Source: Ziziphus jujuba (taxonomy: Eukaryota > Streptophyta > Magnoliopsida > Rosales > Rhamnaceae). From it: a stretch of 64,000 nucleotides of DNA. The notes under the pieces are model-generated. The model was not told where the DNA came from. It did not search any database and saw only the letters and a program-made list of their open reading frames with translations. Each line of letters begins with the position of its first letter. Positions within the stretch are counted from its first letter, which is position 1. The position numbers were made by a program, and so were the translations under genes. The DNA lies in NCBI RefSeq assembly GCF_031755915.1, contig NC_083379.1, forward strand, positions 11,827,501 through 11,891,500, written 5' to 3'. Positions 1 to 12,557 of the stretch are shown here, piece after piece.

Positions 1-2767
1 ATATATATATATATATATATTATTTATGTATGTTTTGGTATTAAAATATGATAATTTGAATTCAAAATTATTATGAGAGAAGAATATTGAATTTGCCATT
101 ACGGTGTTAGTGCAGGAACCATATCAATCGTAAAAATATATATTATGCCTTAACTTAAGCTTAGGTGACAATACTTTAACGAAAAAGGAAAAATAAAAAT
201 CTATAGACCAAATGAGAAATGTCCCAAAATATACAAATATATAAAGGATGTGGACTACCACGCAATAGAATTTTCTTTTTGGACGGCACACAATGGAAAT
301 ATTTGACATGTTAAAATGGAAAAAAAAAATATTTTGACATAGAAAACACAACTCATTAACCGAAGAAGAAAATACATCTTTTTGTAAAATATGACAAAGC
401 CTGTTAAGTTCCTCTTCAAGCCAAACATAATCTGAATGACAACAATAATCAAATTTGGCTAAATAGTATGCTGCATTATATGTAGACCTAGGAACAGATT
501 AATTATTACTTTGCATGGTTAATTAAATACGGGGATGGAAAAAAACCATATATGGTACACATATCATATAAATAATTTATTTATTTAAAAATACAAAAAA
601 ATAATTGTCCAAAAAATATGTAAATGAAAAGTTTATACATTCTGTATATGCAAATATAATATATTATAGATTAAAAAATATGGGACCGAAAATATAGGTA
701 TTAAATTTATTATAATTAATTATTTTTAATACACATCATAAAAATTTTAAAAAATAACTATTAGTGAGATAATAATAATATAATATATTAAAAAAATCAT
801 AAATGATAAATAATTTTAAAAAAATTATGAGAGAAAAATAAAAAAAAAACTCATTTATTTATGTTATTGTAAAAGTGAAAAAAAATAAAAATATTGTTTA
901 TAAAATATATTTTTTTACTTGTATAATATGAAAATATATTTAATGCATATTTTAAATTTTCATCTTAAAAATACACCATTTTTTTTCCATACAATTGAAA
1001 TTGATATGGAAAGCATATATATATATTTTAAAAATTACACATGTATCTATATTATTCGTATATTATATCCAAACTAAATAGGATATCTAAAATGAAACAT
1101 TTATCTTAATTTGATATTACATTTATTTTACTCCTAATGCTAAGGGGAAAAAAAAATAATCCCCATTAGAGTTAATGTACATATAGTTTATTAATGTCGA
1201 GGAAATGAGTCACCTTTTTTCTTTCTTCTTTTTTTTTTTTTTTTTTTTGAGTAATTAGCAAATGAGTCACTTAGGAATCATAAATTAAGGTTAAGAAAGT
1301 TAGTAAAGGACATAGAGTTGAAGACAAGAATGCATATGGGAAAATCGGAGCTCCCAAAGATGGAAGAATGGCATTGAAATGACCCACCACCATGTTCCTT
1401 AGTGCCACCAACTTGCACATAATGGCATGCTGAAAATGATTTTATTTTATCATGTTTCCAACGTTTTATGGCTCAAGTCTCTTTTCGATGTTATATCTCT
1501 TAATAGCTGAATAATGTTTTGTATCCACCAGGGTTTCGTACTTTATTCCCAATACATATATTTTATATTGCTTGTAGCTCGTCTCAATTTGTACTTTTTT
1601 AAAATTTTTATGAAATTAATCTAATTCAATTCAGTGACCCTAAAAAAAATATTTAATCTAACTGATATATTGAATGTTTAAACCTACATTTCAAAATACA
1701 AATTACGACGCAATGTGGAAACTTTTTTATTTATTTTCCTTTTGGACAAAATATAAGTCTTAATTTCACAAAATTAATCACATTCACATAAACAATGTGG
1801 ATTGATAATATAATATATATAAATATATGTGCTTGAACTCGGGATTCTTATTCTCAAAAAAAATAAATATAATAAAGTTTGATAAAAATGAAAGAATTAT
1901 TGACTATCTGTTAAAATTTGGGATTATACTGTTCAAAATCAAAGTTCAAAATAATATTTATTACCAAAAAATTCAAAACAATATTTAGACACAATCCAAA
2001 AGTGGATGATTTTTGCAATTATGCTTTATTTTAACGTATACATGAACAAATCATTTTATACTAAATTGTATCTAGAACCAATAACTAATAATATATAAAA
2101 CTTGGTCTTTTAAAATTAATTAATTATTTTTTTTCATGGTATAGGATCAAAACCATAGAATATATCCCTATAATAATTTTTTGATGTAACATAGTATTTT
2201 TTCATAATATCCAAAAAATATACAAATATATATTATTCAAAGTACAACACCTTCTTTGCAGCTACCTCTCCTCCACTCTTCGTTTAAAGTGCGCTGTGGT
2301 CTGGTTTTGAGTTTCACTTTATGTAAAGTTATTCCTAGCATATATACATTTGTATTATAAATAATACTTTATATTCTTCAATACGAAACTGGTACAGTAT
2401 TGACAATGCACTTTATGAAAAATTGAAATTTGTGTTGGCTCCATAAATAGTTTTTCCTTTTCTTTTTATTTTTAAAGCTATATTTGTTTTTTTTTTCCCA
2501 ACGAAAAACGAAAACTAAAGGATAAACACCAATAAAACCTCCTTCCACTTCTTCTACTATATTATTTTTTTGAGATAATTACCAAAAAATATTATTTATT
2601 TGAGATTGCAGCTCTCTTTTTATTTTTAAGTTTTGCATTTAAAAAGGTTTTTTCATGGACTAGCTAGCTCTTATCTAGATGAGTAATATTGAAAACCATT
2701 ATACCGGTAAATATACATATACGGTAAAAGAATGATATACAGAAAATAATAATGATAACATTAGAGA
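1..2767. other. AT-rich intergenic DNA, no gene seen
   Basis: Very AT-rich sequence with many A and T homopolymers, opening with an (AT)10 microsatellite at the window edge. The short open frames in it are AT-codon rich, carry no recognisable motif and sit in low-complexity DNA. I see no conserved domain, splice pattern or RNA gene. Confidence 0.6.
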
Positions 2768-3518
2768 TTAATTACATTTTGAAATTTTTGATTTTAAAGG
2801 ATTTGCAATTTAAGTTATTAGTTTTTTTTAATTCAGCAATTGAAGTCATTGATTTTTCAATTTGTTACAAATTGGATTTTTTTAACTTTTGACTAATAAG
2901 GTTCAACAATCATTTCATATAATTGATATTAAACTGTATCAAATTTCAGTTGTAAAATTTTAACATTAATTCTAAAAGTTTATATTTCAATAAGTTCTAA
3001 TTTTAAATTTGATATAGTTTAACATTAGTAACTTGTACTTTTTTTTTTTTTAATGATAAAGGGCACTACCTAAAGTGCAAACATGCATTAGCTAATTTCT
3101 CTTTAAAAATACATGTCATTATTTAATTGGTTTATATTTAATAACATTTATCATTGTAAGGGTTCATTTATTTATTTTTTGATTATTAATATGTTAATCA
3201 ATCAAATAGTGATGCATATATTTTTGGTAAATAAGTTGGTAGACTAGATAGTATCTATAATATTACTCAAGTGCAAAATTCTAAAACAACATTCTAAAAA
3301 TAGTTTTAATGTTTTGCATCTTATTATCTTTTAGTTTGAAAATTAAAACTGTTTAATACTAGTCTGATAAAATACCGATTATATCCTTTAATTAAAAGTT
3401 AAATAAATCCAATTTAAAATAAATTGAAAAGTCAAGGATTTAAATTATTTAAGTAAAAAAATTTAGGTTTTAAATTGTAAAATGTTTAAAATTAAGAATA
3501 CCAGAAAACAAATTACCC
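2768..3518. mobile_element. Degenerate inverted-repeat element (MITE-like)
   Basis: The first ~130 bp read inward match the last ~150 bp read inward on the other strand. Shared blocks include a run like TTTTCAATTT followed by AAATTGGATTT and then TTTAACTTTT in both arms. The arms are clearly diverged with small indels, and the ~480-bp centre has no coding capacity. This is the shape of a non-autonomous DNA transposon (miniature inverted-repeat element). No convincing target-site duplication could be fixed because both flanks are simple A/T sequence, so the family and exact ends are uncertain by ~10-20 bp. Confidence 0.5.
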
Positions 3519-6275
3519 GAATACTAAACTACTAAGAAAATTTAACAACTTTTCATAATATTTAGGTTATATTAATTCATATACTGTCATCTTGGTAAGT
3601 TATATTCAAAATTTGGTGGACAAAATAATTGGTGCACGTAGAATTACTTAAGTATAGAAAAATAATATGAAAACAATAATCCAAAAATGCCCAAACAAGG
3701 AATATCAATTGCCAAGAAGAAAAGAAGTAGCTCTCTAGTCTCAACATTATGTTGGAAAATCAACATTCTAAAACATGAAAGTAGTGAATAAAACAAATAA
3801 ATATACGGTGTAATCAATGAAACTATAAAAAAATGATAAAAGAGAATATATGGAAAAAGGGATCCATAAGGCCAAAAACAAGCACAAGAGAGGATCGGAA
3901 TTTTGTATGGGTACGGAAAATAAATGGATGTGCCAAATGGAAGAAACATGCCATTGACCCCTAAAGCCTTCAAGGTAATTATTTATGAGATAAAAATAAT
4001 TGATTTAATATTGGGGAAAAAAAATGAATTAATAGTCCAAAACATTTTAAAGATAGATTGTCATTTTCCAACACAGCTATCAGCTAACAAACACCACTTC
4101 AGTCTAGTCTTAGCTCGTTTGCTTCATGTGACCCATTTGGTACGTAATACATTTTTTTTTTTAAATATTATATATTTTAGTCTTTTATATGTATTGGATT
4201 TTTCTCATTTAAAAATCTAAAAAATTAAGATTAAAGGACACGTCACGTATATGCAAGGTCGCAGTTGTCTTTCCCAGGACTCGGTCAAAAAAGATTATTT
4301 TGACCAAGTCGTCTTCATCCCCGTTTGTTACCACTCTTGTAGCAGTGCAGTGCAGTCCAGGGGTCCATGTGGTAGTGGTTTGCAGTTTGCTCCTCACTAC
4401 CATAACCAATTTGCACATGTCACATGTACATTTTGTTTTTTATAATTCTCACTTCTATTTTTCAGAGCTTATGTTTACTTTTAGAGCTTCAGTTTTTTTA
4501 TTATTGATTTCGTTTATAAGCTTTTATAAATGCATCAAGCTTGCTTTTCCAAAATAATTTTTAAAAGCTTTGAGAAATTCTCTTTTAATCCATAAAAATC
4601 AAAATTAAAATTTTAAAAACTATACCAAATAAGACCGTAACAATGTAATCAACGCACAACTTGAACGACTCAATTTTACATGATCTCTCCAAAATACTAA
4701 AACACAGTAACAAATAAACAAATTGCTACGCTAGCATATATGGTTCTAAATCAACAAAAGGGAAGTATTGCATGAAATTAGGACATTATAGTTTGAAAAG
4801 TTCTTCTATATATATATATATATGTATATTCAAATTAAACAAATTTAAAAATTGTGACAATAGTATTTAGTGTAACACTACTATATGTCTATTTGATAAA
4901 AGACTGATTGAAATGGCAAATGGTCTGGTCCTGTTTTGTGTATGAGTAAGTACACCTCCATGGGCATGGACTTGGGTCCTAGAGACTTCTGGGTTTGCAA
5001 ATGGCTCATCTCCCAGTTGCCCTTCTCATCTACTCAATGTGCCTTCGATATTTTCTTTTGGCTAAGAAGATACCAACCCCACATACATACATACATACAT
5101 ACATATACATATAGATAATGCCTACTTTTTTGGGTGAAATGGATAATGCCTACTACTACTACTAATATATATTCTCTTATCTATAATTTTGTCCTTTTCT
5201 AGATCTACATTGGAATTTATATATCACATATTGTATTAAGTAGAATATGGTATGTATGAGGTTTTATACCGACAAGAAAATCTGCCATATAATTCTAAAG
5301 AAAATAGAGAGATTATGCAGAAAAAGTTGGTAGATTTTTAAAATTAAGATCCATAATAAAGTAATATGAAGGGGAACCGCATAATTAATTGAAATAGACA
5401 TTTAGATTGAGAAGCCACATGCTCTCTCATCATCACCAAAGACAAAATTAAAAGACTCTAATTTCAAAATCATCACCGTACCTACAACTATATTGCACAT
5501 ATATACATTAGCAAAACCCCTTTCAAAGTCAAAAATCTTCTTTTTTTTTTGCCCTTTTCCTTTTTCTTTTTTCCTTTAGACCGACAAACTTGGGATAAAC
5601 ATGAAAGATGTGGTCATGAACTTGTTTTTTGGTTGGACAAAATGGCTCTCAATTGATGGATAATTTCATACCGATTAACCCCTTCTGATTATTTTATTTA
5701 TTCAAGAATTATGTATATTCAGGTTTGCATTAAAAAAAATGCAAAAAATTACTCTTGGATTATTATCAACAGCTTTTTGTAGGCAATTTTTATATAAGAA
5801 TAAACAACAGATAGCCGAGGCAAAATTCTTATATAAAATTTTGTGAAGTTCTTCGTTTTGGGGAACATTTTGAATAACAGACTTCAATCTTAAGCTAATA
5901 GTTACTGAATTATACAAAGCAGTGGAAAGGCTTCATTGCAATTCTTGAAAGTGGATTGGACCAAAGATTAACAAGTAAAAATAGAATAGTGTAGAGGGCC
6001 CAGACAGCCTATAAACGTCAAAAAGCACCAAACTTTTCTTGAAGATTCAAGCAAATAATCAAGCTGATCATAGCGTTTCCACCAAATTAAATTTAATATT
6101 TGTACCATAAAGTATTTACTAATTATGTGCCTAAGTTTAATTGATTTTTCCACAGAAATAAATAAAAAACAACTTTGTATGTAGAAAACATAATTAAAGA
6201 GCTTGAACAAATGGTTTGATAATATATGTAAGTATGTATTCTCGTAAACATATAGGTCGAAGAATCCTAGAAAGG

Positions 6276-6331
6276 CTATCAGTGGAACCTTTAATGGAAC
6301 CAACTATCAGTGGAACCTTTAATGGAACCAA
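6276..6331. repeat. Perfect 28-bp tandem duplication
   Basis: The unit starting CTATCAGTGGAACC is present twice back to back (6,276-6,303 and 6,304-6,331) without mismatch, implying recent slippage or duplication. Confidence 0.9.
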
Positions 6332-6835
6332 TCACACCCCCAAAAAAAAAAAAGAAAAAAAGAAACAAGGATCGAGCTATAAATTATTACGTAGTAATTT
6401 GATTTAAAATTTCGAAGTATGGAAAATAAGTTAATATGAGAGCTCTCATCTCCCAGATTAAATGAATTTAAAGTCAAATGTAATGAATTTTAAGAAATAG
6501 AATCTGTCATCAATATATTTTACATATATTTGTTCAAGGATATCAGCAATGAAGTGACACCAGATTAAAAAAGTATTAGTTATGATCTTTGAAAACTTTA
6601 CTACAAGAACTTATATTCCAAATTGTACTAAGAGTCACCATGCTCTTCAGGTTTAGAAGAAGCAGTTATAGTGCATATATCTATATAGATTGTTATCTAC
6701 AAGATTTGATTCAGGTTAAAAAAAAAGCAAACCATGTTTTGTATAATCTGCAGGATAAAAGAAAAACATGAAATGTAGAACAGGATCAATAAAAAAAAAA
6801 AGAATCTTATGCTGCAGCACATATATAAAGAATGT

Positions 6836-6870
<35 letters not shown>

Positions 6871-6877
6871 GATTGTC

Positions 6878-6947
6878 ATCCAAGCTCTTCATTTTATTCT
6901 TCCAGATTAAAGATCCAAGCTCTTCATTTTATTCTTCCAGATTAAAG
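6878..6947. repeat. 35-bp tandem duplication
   Basis: The unit beginning ATCCAAGCTCTTCATT is repeated twice in direct orientation, directly after a (TA)n run. A diverged relative of the upstream TA-rich segment (ATAGTGCATATAT) also occurs near 6,667, so this small area has been duplicated more than once. Confidence 0.85.
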
Positions 6948-7492
6948 TTAATGTCACAGAATCATATGGAGCTACAGAATAATTAAACAAAATGCTAATA
7001 AAAACATTTATGGTATTAAATTTCCCAATAATGCTATTGCTACAACTTTACAGTCCTTCATGTTCCAGCTTTCCCTATTAACAACAACAACATTTGGCTT
7101 TGGTGGCAAACGAATTAATAGTGAAACACTAGATTAGCAAAACTGTGACAGGAAACAGAAGCCGCGAGGCAAAGCAAACGAAAAATTTTGAAGTCTTTAG
7201 TAACACACAGGAAGAACATCAAGAAAGAATATGCAAATTCGCCTGACTATGAGAAACCAAACAAAAAAAAAAAGACTCCACATGACTCTGTTCTTGCTAT
7301 GCTTAATTCCCTTTGATTTCTGTCTCCTAATGTGCTTTACTATTTACAATGCACAAAATCGTAATGATGAAACCCCTTAAATCACTTTTCAGAGGTTTTG
7401 ATCATTCCTGTGGCATCTCTGCAGCCATGGCTTGGCCACATTTCAGCTGGTAACAGAACATGTTCAATGGTTTAAATCCTTTTTCTTTTTCC

Positions 7493-10400
7493 TTACGATT
7501 CCTCGATGACATTGTCTTTAAGGGAGAGGCCATCGAGGATATCATTTTCTGAATCAACCTGAAGCTCTTTAAACATAGCCATTACTTGTATCATGGTTGG
7601 CCGCCGGAATGGCTTGTCCTCCAGGCAATCAAAAGCAATTTTTAGGTAATGGTATAGTTCAGACTCAACGGAATTATCTGTCAACAGCTCAGGATCCACT
7701 ATCTCACTACTTCTCTTCTGTCTCTCAAGCTGTTTTGCCCATCCAACAAGGTTGTTGTCATCACCAAACTCCGACGGGTCTATTGGTCTTTTTCCTGAGA
7801 GAAGCTCTAGTAGTATAACACCATAACTATAGACATCCCCTTTCGTGGTGCACCTAAAACTCTGGTAGTACTCAGGTGGAACATAACCTGGAGTTCCTGC
7901 AAGGGTGCTAACACTAAGATGAGTATCAAGAGCATTAACCAATCTTGCCATGCCAAAATCAGACACCCTGGCCTCAAAGTTTTCATCGAGAAGCACATTG
8001 CTAGACTTCATGTCACGATGAATTATATGAGGTATGCAGCTATGATGAAGGAATGCAAGACCTCTTGCAGACCCTATGGCAACTTTCTTTCTTGCTGCCC
8101 AATCAAGCTTTGATCCCCCTCCTCCTTTTGCCTTGTCATGAAGAACAGCCTCCAAACTCCCCCATTTCATGTACTCATACACAAGAAGCCTCTCCTCTCC
8201 AATCTTGCAGTAGCCTAACAACGGAACCAGGTTTCGATGCTTTATCTTCCCAATGGTTTCCATTTCTGCCATGAACTCCCTATCTCCTTGACCCGTGACA
8301 TGAATAAGTTTCTTGATTGCGACGACACAGCCATCTCTCAGCTGCGCCTTGTATACCTCACCAAAACCTCCAGAACCTATCAAACTGTCTGCACTGAAAC
8401 CATTTGTTGCTTCGAGTAAATGGGCGAATGTCAGCTTCCTTAAAGGTTTCTCGAATGTGGCTACATTGATGCTAAGTGGCTCAGGAACACTGGAAAGTTT
8501 CCAGCTGCTGCTTCCTGAAGTTGGAAGGCTTTCAATATATTTCTCTCTTTGTTCCTCTTGCTGCTGGTACATCTTCACCCGGTAAAGAGCTAAGGTGAGA
8601 ACGAATATACACAGGACGAAGAATGAAATGCCAATTACCATCCCTGCTGCCACAGACTGCTTCTTCCCTCTACTTTTAAAATTTGCTGAGTGGTTTTGCG
8701 AACCACAAGGGGACAATGGTACACCGCAAAGCCCAGAATTGTTCTCATATCTGGATGCCGGGAAAGTGGTCAGCTGACCTCCAGAGGGGATAGGACCAGT
8801 CAGGTTGTTGTTAGAAACATCAAGGTCACTGAGAAAAGAGAGTGTCCCCAATGAACCTGGAACAAATCCCTCAAGATTATTGTGTGAGAGATCAAGAACT
8901 CCTATTTCTTTCAATCCTCCAAAGCTCTCAGGAATATTTCCTGTAAGCTTGTTGTGTCCCAAATTCAAGACCTGCAGATAGTTCATCGAACCGAAGTTTC
9001 TAGGAATAGTTCCGGACAAGGAATTGTAGGACAGGTCAAGGTAAATCATGGTGCCATTGCTGGAAAATGTGTAAACAGTCCAACCAGAATAAATTCTGGT
9101 TGATGGGCAAGAATGTACCATAGGAAAACTTTCAAGCCTCTCCGGTCGAATCCCTTCGAATGCAACCAGTCCTCCAGCACCCCTGCAAGCTGTCCCACCC
9201 TCATTTCTCACAAATGCAAACTGCTTGCCAGAAACAATTCCTGGAAGAACAAGACCAGCTTGGTTGGCTAGCTCAGGTGGAATAGAACCAATTAGCTCAT
9301 TGCTGTTCAGATCAAGCCAGATGAGACTCTGACACTTGCCGAGCTCCGGTGGAATCTGTCCAGACAGCAAATTGCTGCCTATTTGGAGGATTGCAAGTTT
9401 AGAGAGATTCCCAATACCAGCAGGGATTTCTCCAATAAGCCGGTTACTAGACAGCGATATCCATATCATATTGGTGCAGCTGGCAATGGACTGTGGAATT
9501 GTCCCATTGATTAGATTGTTGTTGAGAATCAAAGTCTGTAGGTTCCCTCCATTGATGCAAATTCCTTCTGGGATTCCACCAGTGAGGTTGTTTGCCCACA
9601 TAATCAAGTCGGAAAGATTTGGTAAGTTCCAAATTTCTAATGGGATTGTACCACTCAGACCGTTGAAACTGAGATCAATTGTCTTGAGGTTCTTGCAGTT
9701 GCCAAGCTCCAAAGGCACAGTCCCAGAAAGATAATTGTTGGCCAGAAGTAGCTTCTCCAGAACAGAAGGAACTTTGGAGGAGCAGAACCAAGAAGGAACC
9801 TTTCCAGTAAAGCCATTAGAACTCAGGTCGATCACCTGAAGCTGAGTACAATTGGTCAGAGAGAGTGGAACAGCACCAGTTATGTTATTGAATGACACAT
9901 TGAGATATCTAAGACTCAGGATGTTACTAACAACATCAGTGAGGAAATTCCCAGAAAGCTGGTTTTTAGCAAGGTTTAGAGTGACCAGAGAAGAAGAACA
10001 GGATGTAAAACTGAAGGGCAATTCACCAGAAAGTTTGTTCCCTGACATATCAAGCTCCTGTAGAGTCCCACAAAGCAGTCCAAGTTCAGACGGGATTCGG
10101 TCAGTGAAGTAGTTATGAGCCAAAGAGAGGCGCTTCAGATTCCTCAAACTTGCCAAAACACCACCAGGAATCTTGCCGTGCAGGTCATTTTGGGAAAGGT
10201 CAAGGGTCTCCAATAGCTGGCACTTCCCAAGGCTGACAGGAAATTCAGCACCAGAGCCAGAGAGAATAGCATGAGAAAGCTTCAGAGAAGTGAGATTGCT
10301 GCAGTGCCCGAAATCGAAGTCAGAGAACTTGGTGGAAAAATTGTTGTTTGAGAGATCCAAATACTTGAGAGAAACTGGAGCCTCAGCCACAAAGCCAGCT

Positions 10401-11173
10401 GGTAATTCCCCTGACAATACATTAAAAGAGAGATCCAAAATGGACAAAGACTGGCAGGACCCAAGCGTTGTAGCACCACCAAGTTTCCCTGCAAGCTTGT
10501 TATCAGAGAAATTGAGAAGATTCAAGTTCTGGCAATTAGACAGAGTCTGGGTCAGAGAACCCACATCGGAAATCCTATTCCTTGACAGGTCAAGCTGCTG
10601 AAGAGAGGAACCAAAACGGAGACTACCACCAGGGATTGAATTTCCAGAGAGATTGACATAAGAAAGACGATCACAAAGCAGCAAGAAAGATTTTTCTGGG
10701 TCTGGAAGAGGGTCAGAGAGATTGTTGGAGGACAAGTCCAGCGTCTCCAAACTGCAAGAGGTTGAATTAGAGGCAGAGAGATCGCCTGCAGAGAATGAGT
10801 TCCCTTGGAGGTATAGATTTTGAAGATTTGGCAGAGCAGTGAGCGAGGGAAGGTGAAGGCTTCCAATGAGACCGGCATAGCTGAGATTGAGAGATGTTAG
10901 ACGACCATCAACAGAGCATGAAACACCACGCCATGAACATGGTGATGAAGAAGATGGTTTTTTCCAGTCAGCCAAGAAACCATTGGGATCAGACAGAATA
11001 GAGGATTGCTTGAAGGCCAACAACAACCCCACCATATCATAGTTTTTGCTTTCTTGTTGCTGCTGCGGAGACAAGTCTCTGGCTCTGACGCCTGACGCCA
11101 AAATCATAAGCAGCAGAGGCAGCGCAGCCAACAACAAAAAGCGAACCAGTCCCATCATCATCACCATCACCAT
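7493..11173 (-). CDS. BRI1-like LRR receptor kinase (BRL1/BRL3 type)
   Basis: A 1226-aa intronless receptor kinase of the BRI1 family, close to BRL1/BRL3, which in Arabidopsis bind brassinosteroids at the plasma membrane, mainly in vascular tissue. Visible order: hydrophobic signal peptide (~1-31), LRR N-cap with a CSWRGVSC cysteine pair (~79-86), a long LRR solenoid interrupted by the ~70-residue island domain (~638-708) that forms the steroid pocket in this family, LRRs again to ~800, a second cysteine pair ([11 protein letters not shown], ~814-824), one membrane segment (~841-864) and a Ser/Thr kinase. The kinase has the glycine loop GSGGFGEV (~933), VAIKK lysine (~954), HRD (~1052) and DFG (~1072), so it is an active RD kinase by motif. 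Length is slightly above the ~1165 aa of Arabidopsis BRL1/3. Several Met codons cluster at the N terminus (1, 3, 5-7), so the exact start is uncertain by a few residues. Confidence 0.95.
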   Translation of the reverse strand: MVMVMMMGLVRFLLLAALPLLLMILASGVRARDLSPQQQQESKNYDMVGLLLAFKQSSILSDPNGFLADWKKPSSSSPCSWRGVSCSVDGRLTSLNLSYAGLIGSLHLPSLTALPNLQNLYLQGNSFSAGDLSASNSTSCSLETLDLSSNNLSDPLPDPEKSFLLLCDRLSYVNLSGNSIPGGSLRFGSSLQQLDLSRNRISDVGSLTQTLSNCQNLNLLNFSDNKLAGKLGGATTLGSCQSLSILDLSFNVLSGELPAGFVAEAPVSLKYLDLSNNNFSTKFSDFDFGHCSNLTSLKLSHAILSGSGAEFPVSLGKCQLLETLDLSQNDLHGKIPGGVLASLRNLKRLSLAHNYFTDRIPSELGLLCGTLQELDMSGNKLSGELPFSFTSCSSSLVTLNLAKNQLSGNFLTDVVSNILSLRYLNVSFNNITGAVPLSLTNCTQLQVIDLSSNGFTGKVPSWFCSSKVPSVLEKLLLANNYLSGTVPLELGNCKNLKTIDLSFNGLSGTIPLEIWNLPNLSDLIMWANNLTGGIPEGICINGGNLQTLILNNNLINGTIPQSIASCTNMIWISLSSNRLIGEIPAGIGNLSKLAILQIGSNLLSGQIPPELGKCQSLIWLDLNSNELIGSIPPELANQAGLVLPGIVSGKQFAFVRNEGGTACRGAGGLVAFEGIRPERLESFPMVHSCPSTRIYSGWTVYTFSSNGTMIYLDLSYNSLSGTIPRNFGSMNYLQVLNLGHNKLTGNIPESFGGLKEIGVLDLSHNNLEGFVPGSLGTLSFLSDLDVSNNNLTGPIPSGGQLTTFPASRYENNSGLCGVPLSPCGSQNHSANFKSRGKKQSVAAGMVIGISFFVLCIFVLTLALYRVKMYQQQEEQREKYIESLPTSGSSSWKLSSVPEPLSINVATFEKPLRKLTFAHLLEATNGFSADSLIGSGGFGEVYKAQLRDGCVVAIKKLIHVTGQGDREFMAEMETIGKIKHRNLVPLLGYCKIGEERLLVYEYMKWGSLEAVLHDKAKGGGGSKLDWAARKKVAIGSARGLAFLHHSCIPHIIHRDMKSSNVLLDENFEARVSDFGMARLVNALDTHLSVSTLAGTPGYVPPEYYQSFRCTTKGDVYSYGVILLELLSGKRPIDPSEFGDDNNLVGWAKQLERQKRSSEIVDPELLTDNSVESELYHYLKIAFDCLEDKPFRRPTMIQVMAMFKELQVDSENDILDGLSLKDNVIEES

Positions 11174-11550
11174 ATTTATTCCCCTTAGCTAGCGTGGTTC
11201 TTTCTTTCAAGAAAAAAAAAAAAAAATTCTTATCAAAGATTCAAACTTTTCTTTTTCTTCCTCTTGCCTTTGCTTCTATTCCATAGATATCTTCATTTTC
11301 TTCTTCTTTCTGTTCCTTGTGATTTTGTTGAGAAGAAGATGCATTTGCTTTTTTCTCCAACTCAATAACCCAATTTGAACAAGTTTCCAGCTTTGTAACT
11401 TGTTTAGATAGAGACAGGATGTTTGGGATGGAAGAGGAATCTTTCTGCTGAAGAATGAGAAAAGCTGAAAAACACCCAACAAACTACAGGAATCATCTAT
11501 ATACTATATATATACACACTGTATATATATAGATATAGATATAGGGCTCC
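11174..11550 (-). promoter_or_regulatory. Leader and putative core promoter of the BRL-type kinase
   Basis: Reading on the minus strand, a TATATATA-rich block at ~11,500-11,545 lies ~330-370 bp upstream of the start codon and is followed by A/G-rich leader DNA. This is the best TATA candidate. It is inferred from position and composition only. Confidence 0.35.
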
Positions 11551-12526
11551 TCCGCTTTCTATCTCCGGTGTTCTTTGCCTTATTTACTCCATTTTCAGAT
11601 TATCAGATCTGCTGTGAAAGCTGAAGTTTTTCAACAAAAACCAAAAAGATAATGATTATTGATAAAGTCAAAAAAAAAGTTTAGTGAAAGAAGTGGTAAT
11701 GTAATGCAAAACGAATAATAATAAGAAAAACAAAAACAAAAAAACTATGGAGGGTTGGAAAAAGAAAGAGAGCTACATAGTTTTACTTACTGACTCATAT
11801 GTAGTACTGCGGCATCAAGATAGAGCGTGGTAAGGAAAGGATAGGACACAACAAAGACTGACGGCAGAGTAAGAGCGAGGGTACGATGTTTTGGAAACAA
11901 AGTGAGATATGCAAAGCAAAGCTGAGCTTCAAAAAAAAAAAAAAACAAAAAAAAACAAAAAAACAAAAAAAAATAATAATAATAAAAGAAAGACAAAAAA
12001 GAGAAGAAGCTTGACTTACTGGCACGCTACTACTACTATTTTGCTTCCCATATATCTATAAAAAGTAAAAAGAACTAAATTACACCAACCGTTTGCTTAT
12101 TTTTTACTACTTACTTTTTTTGGGTCAGCTTATTTACCTTAATAGTGCACAAAAAACCTGTATAGAAGGTGGGAAAATGAAGTGGGAAAAAATGAGAAAT
12201 ATATACGAAATAAATAAAAAAGTTGGTGTAAAGTGTGAGAAGAAGGAAGATTGAAATTTGGTGTATAGGAGGGTGGGGGAATAAAGTGGAAGGCACACAG
12301 AGAGACAAGAGTAGAATACAGGTTGAGAGAGAGGTATTGTTTTTTTGGGGCCTTTAGCCTTTGCCTTGGGAGCAACACACACTCAAAAAAAGACATAAAA
12401 ATAAACAAATAAATAAATAAAAGGAAGAGAGTAAATTGTGGAAGTGGGGTTGTGATGCCCATTTGCCCCTCCTCCCAATTTTTCTTTCTCAAATTTCGGG
12501 GCCAGTCAAACTTGTGAATTGGATTC

Positions 12527-12557
<31 letters not shown>

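Larger units (their letters stand above)
3519..7450. other. Intergenic region downstream of the BRL-type kinase
   Basis: No gene recognised. It holds several short tandem duplications (listed separately), a short TA microsatellite near 4,809 and (CATA)n near 5,085-5,104. The last few hundred bases before 7,493 are less AT-rich and probably contain the 3' untranslated region of the receptor kinase, which is read from the minus strand. Confidence 0.5.

Noticed and set aside
3644..3973. 109-codon open frame on the minus strand with hydrophobic, aromatic-rich sequence
   Set aside because: Composition is what AT-rich DNA gives on translation; there is no recognisable motif and no splice or promoter context.
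8313..10601. Several open frames on the plus strand and in other minus frames across the receptor kinase
   Set aside because: They are shadows of the long LRR kinase frame, whose regular repeats keep other frames open.
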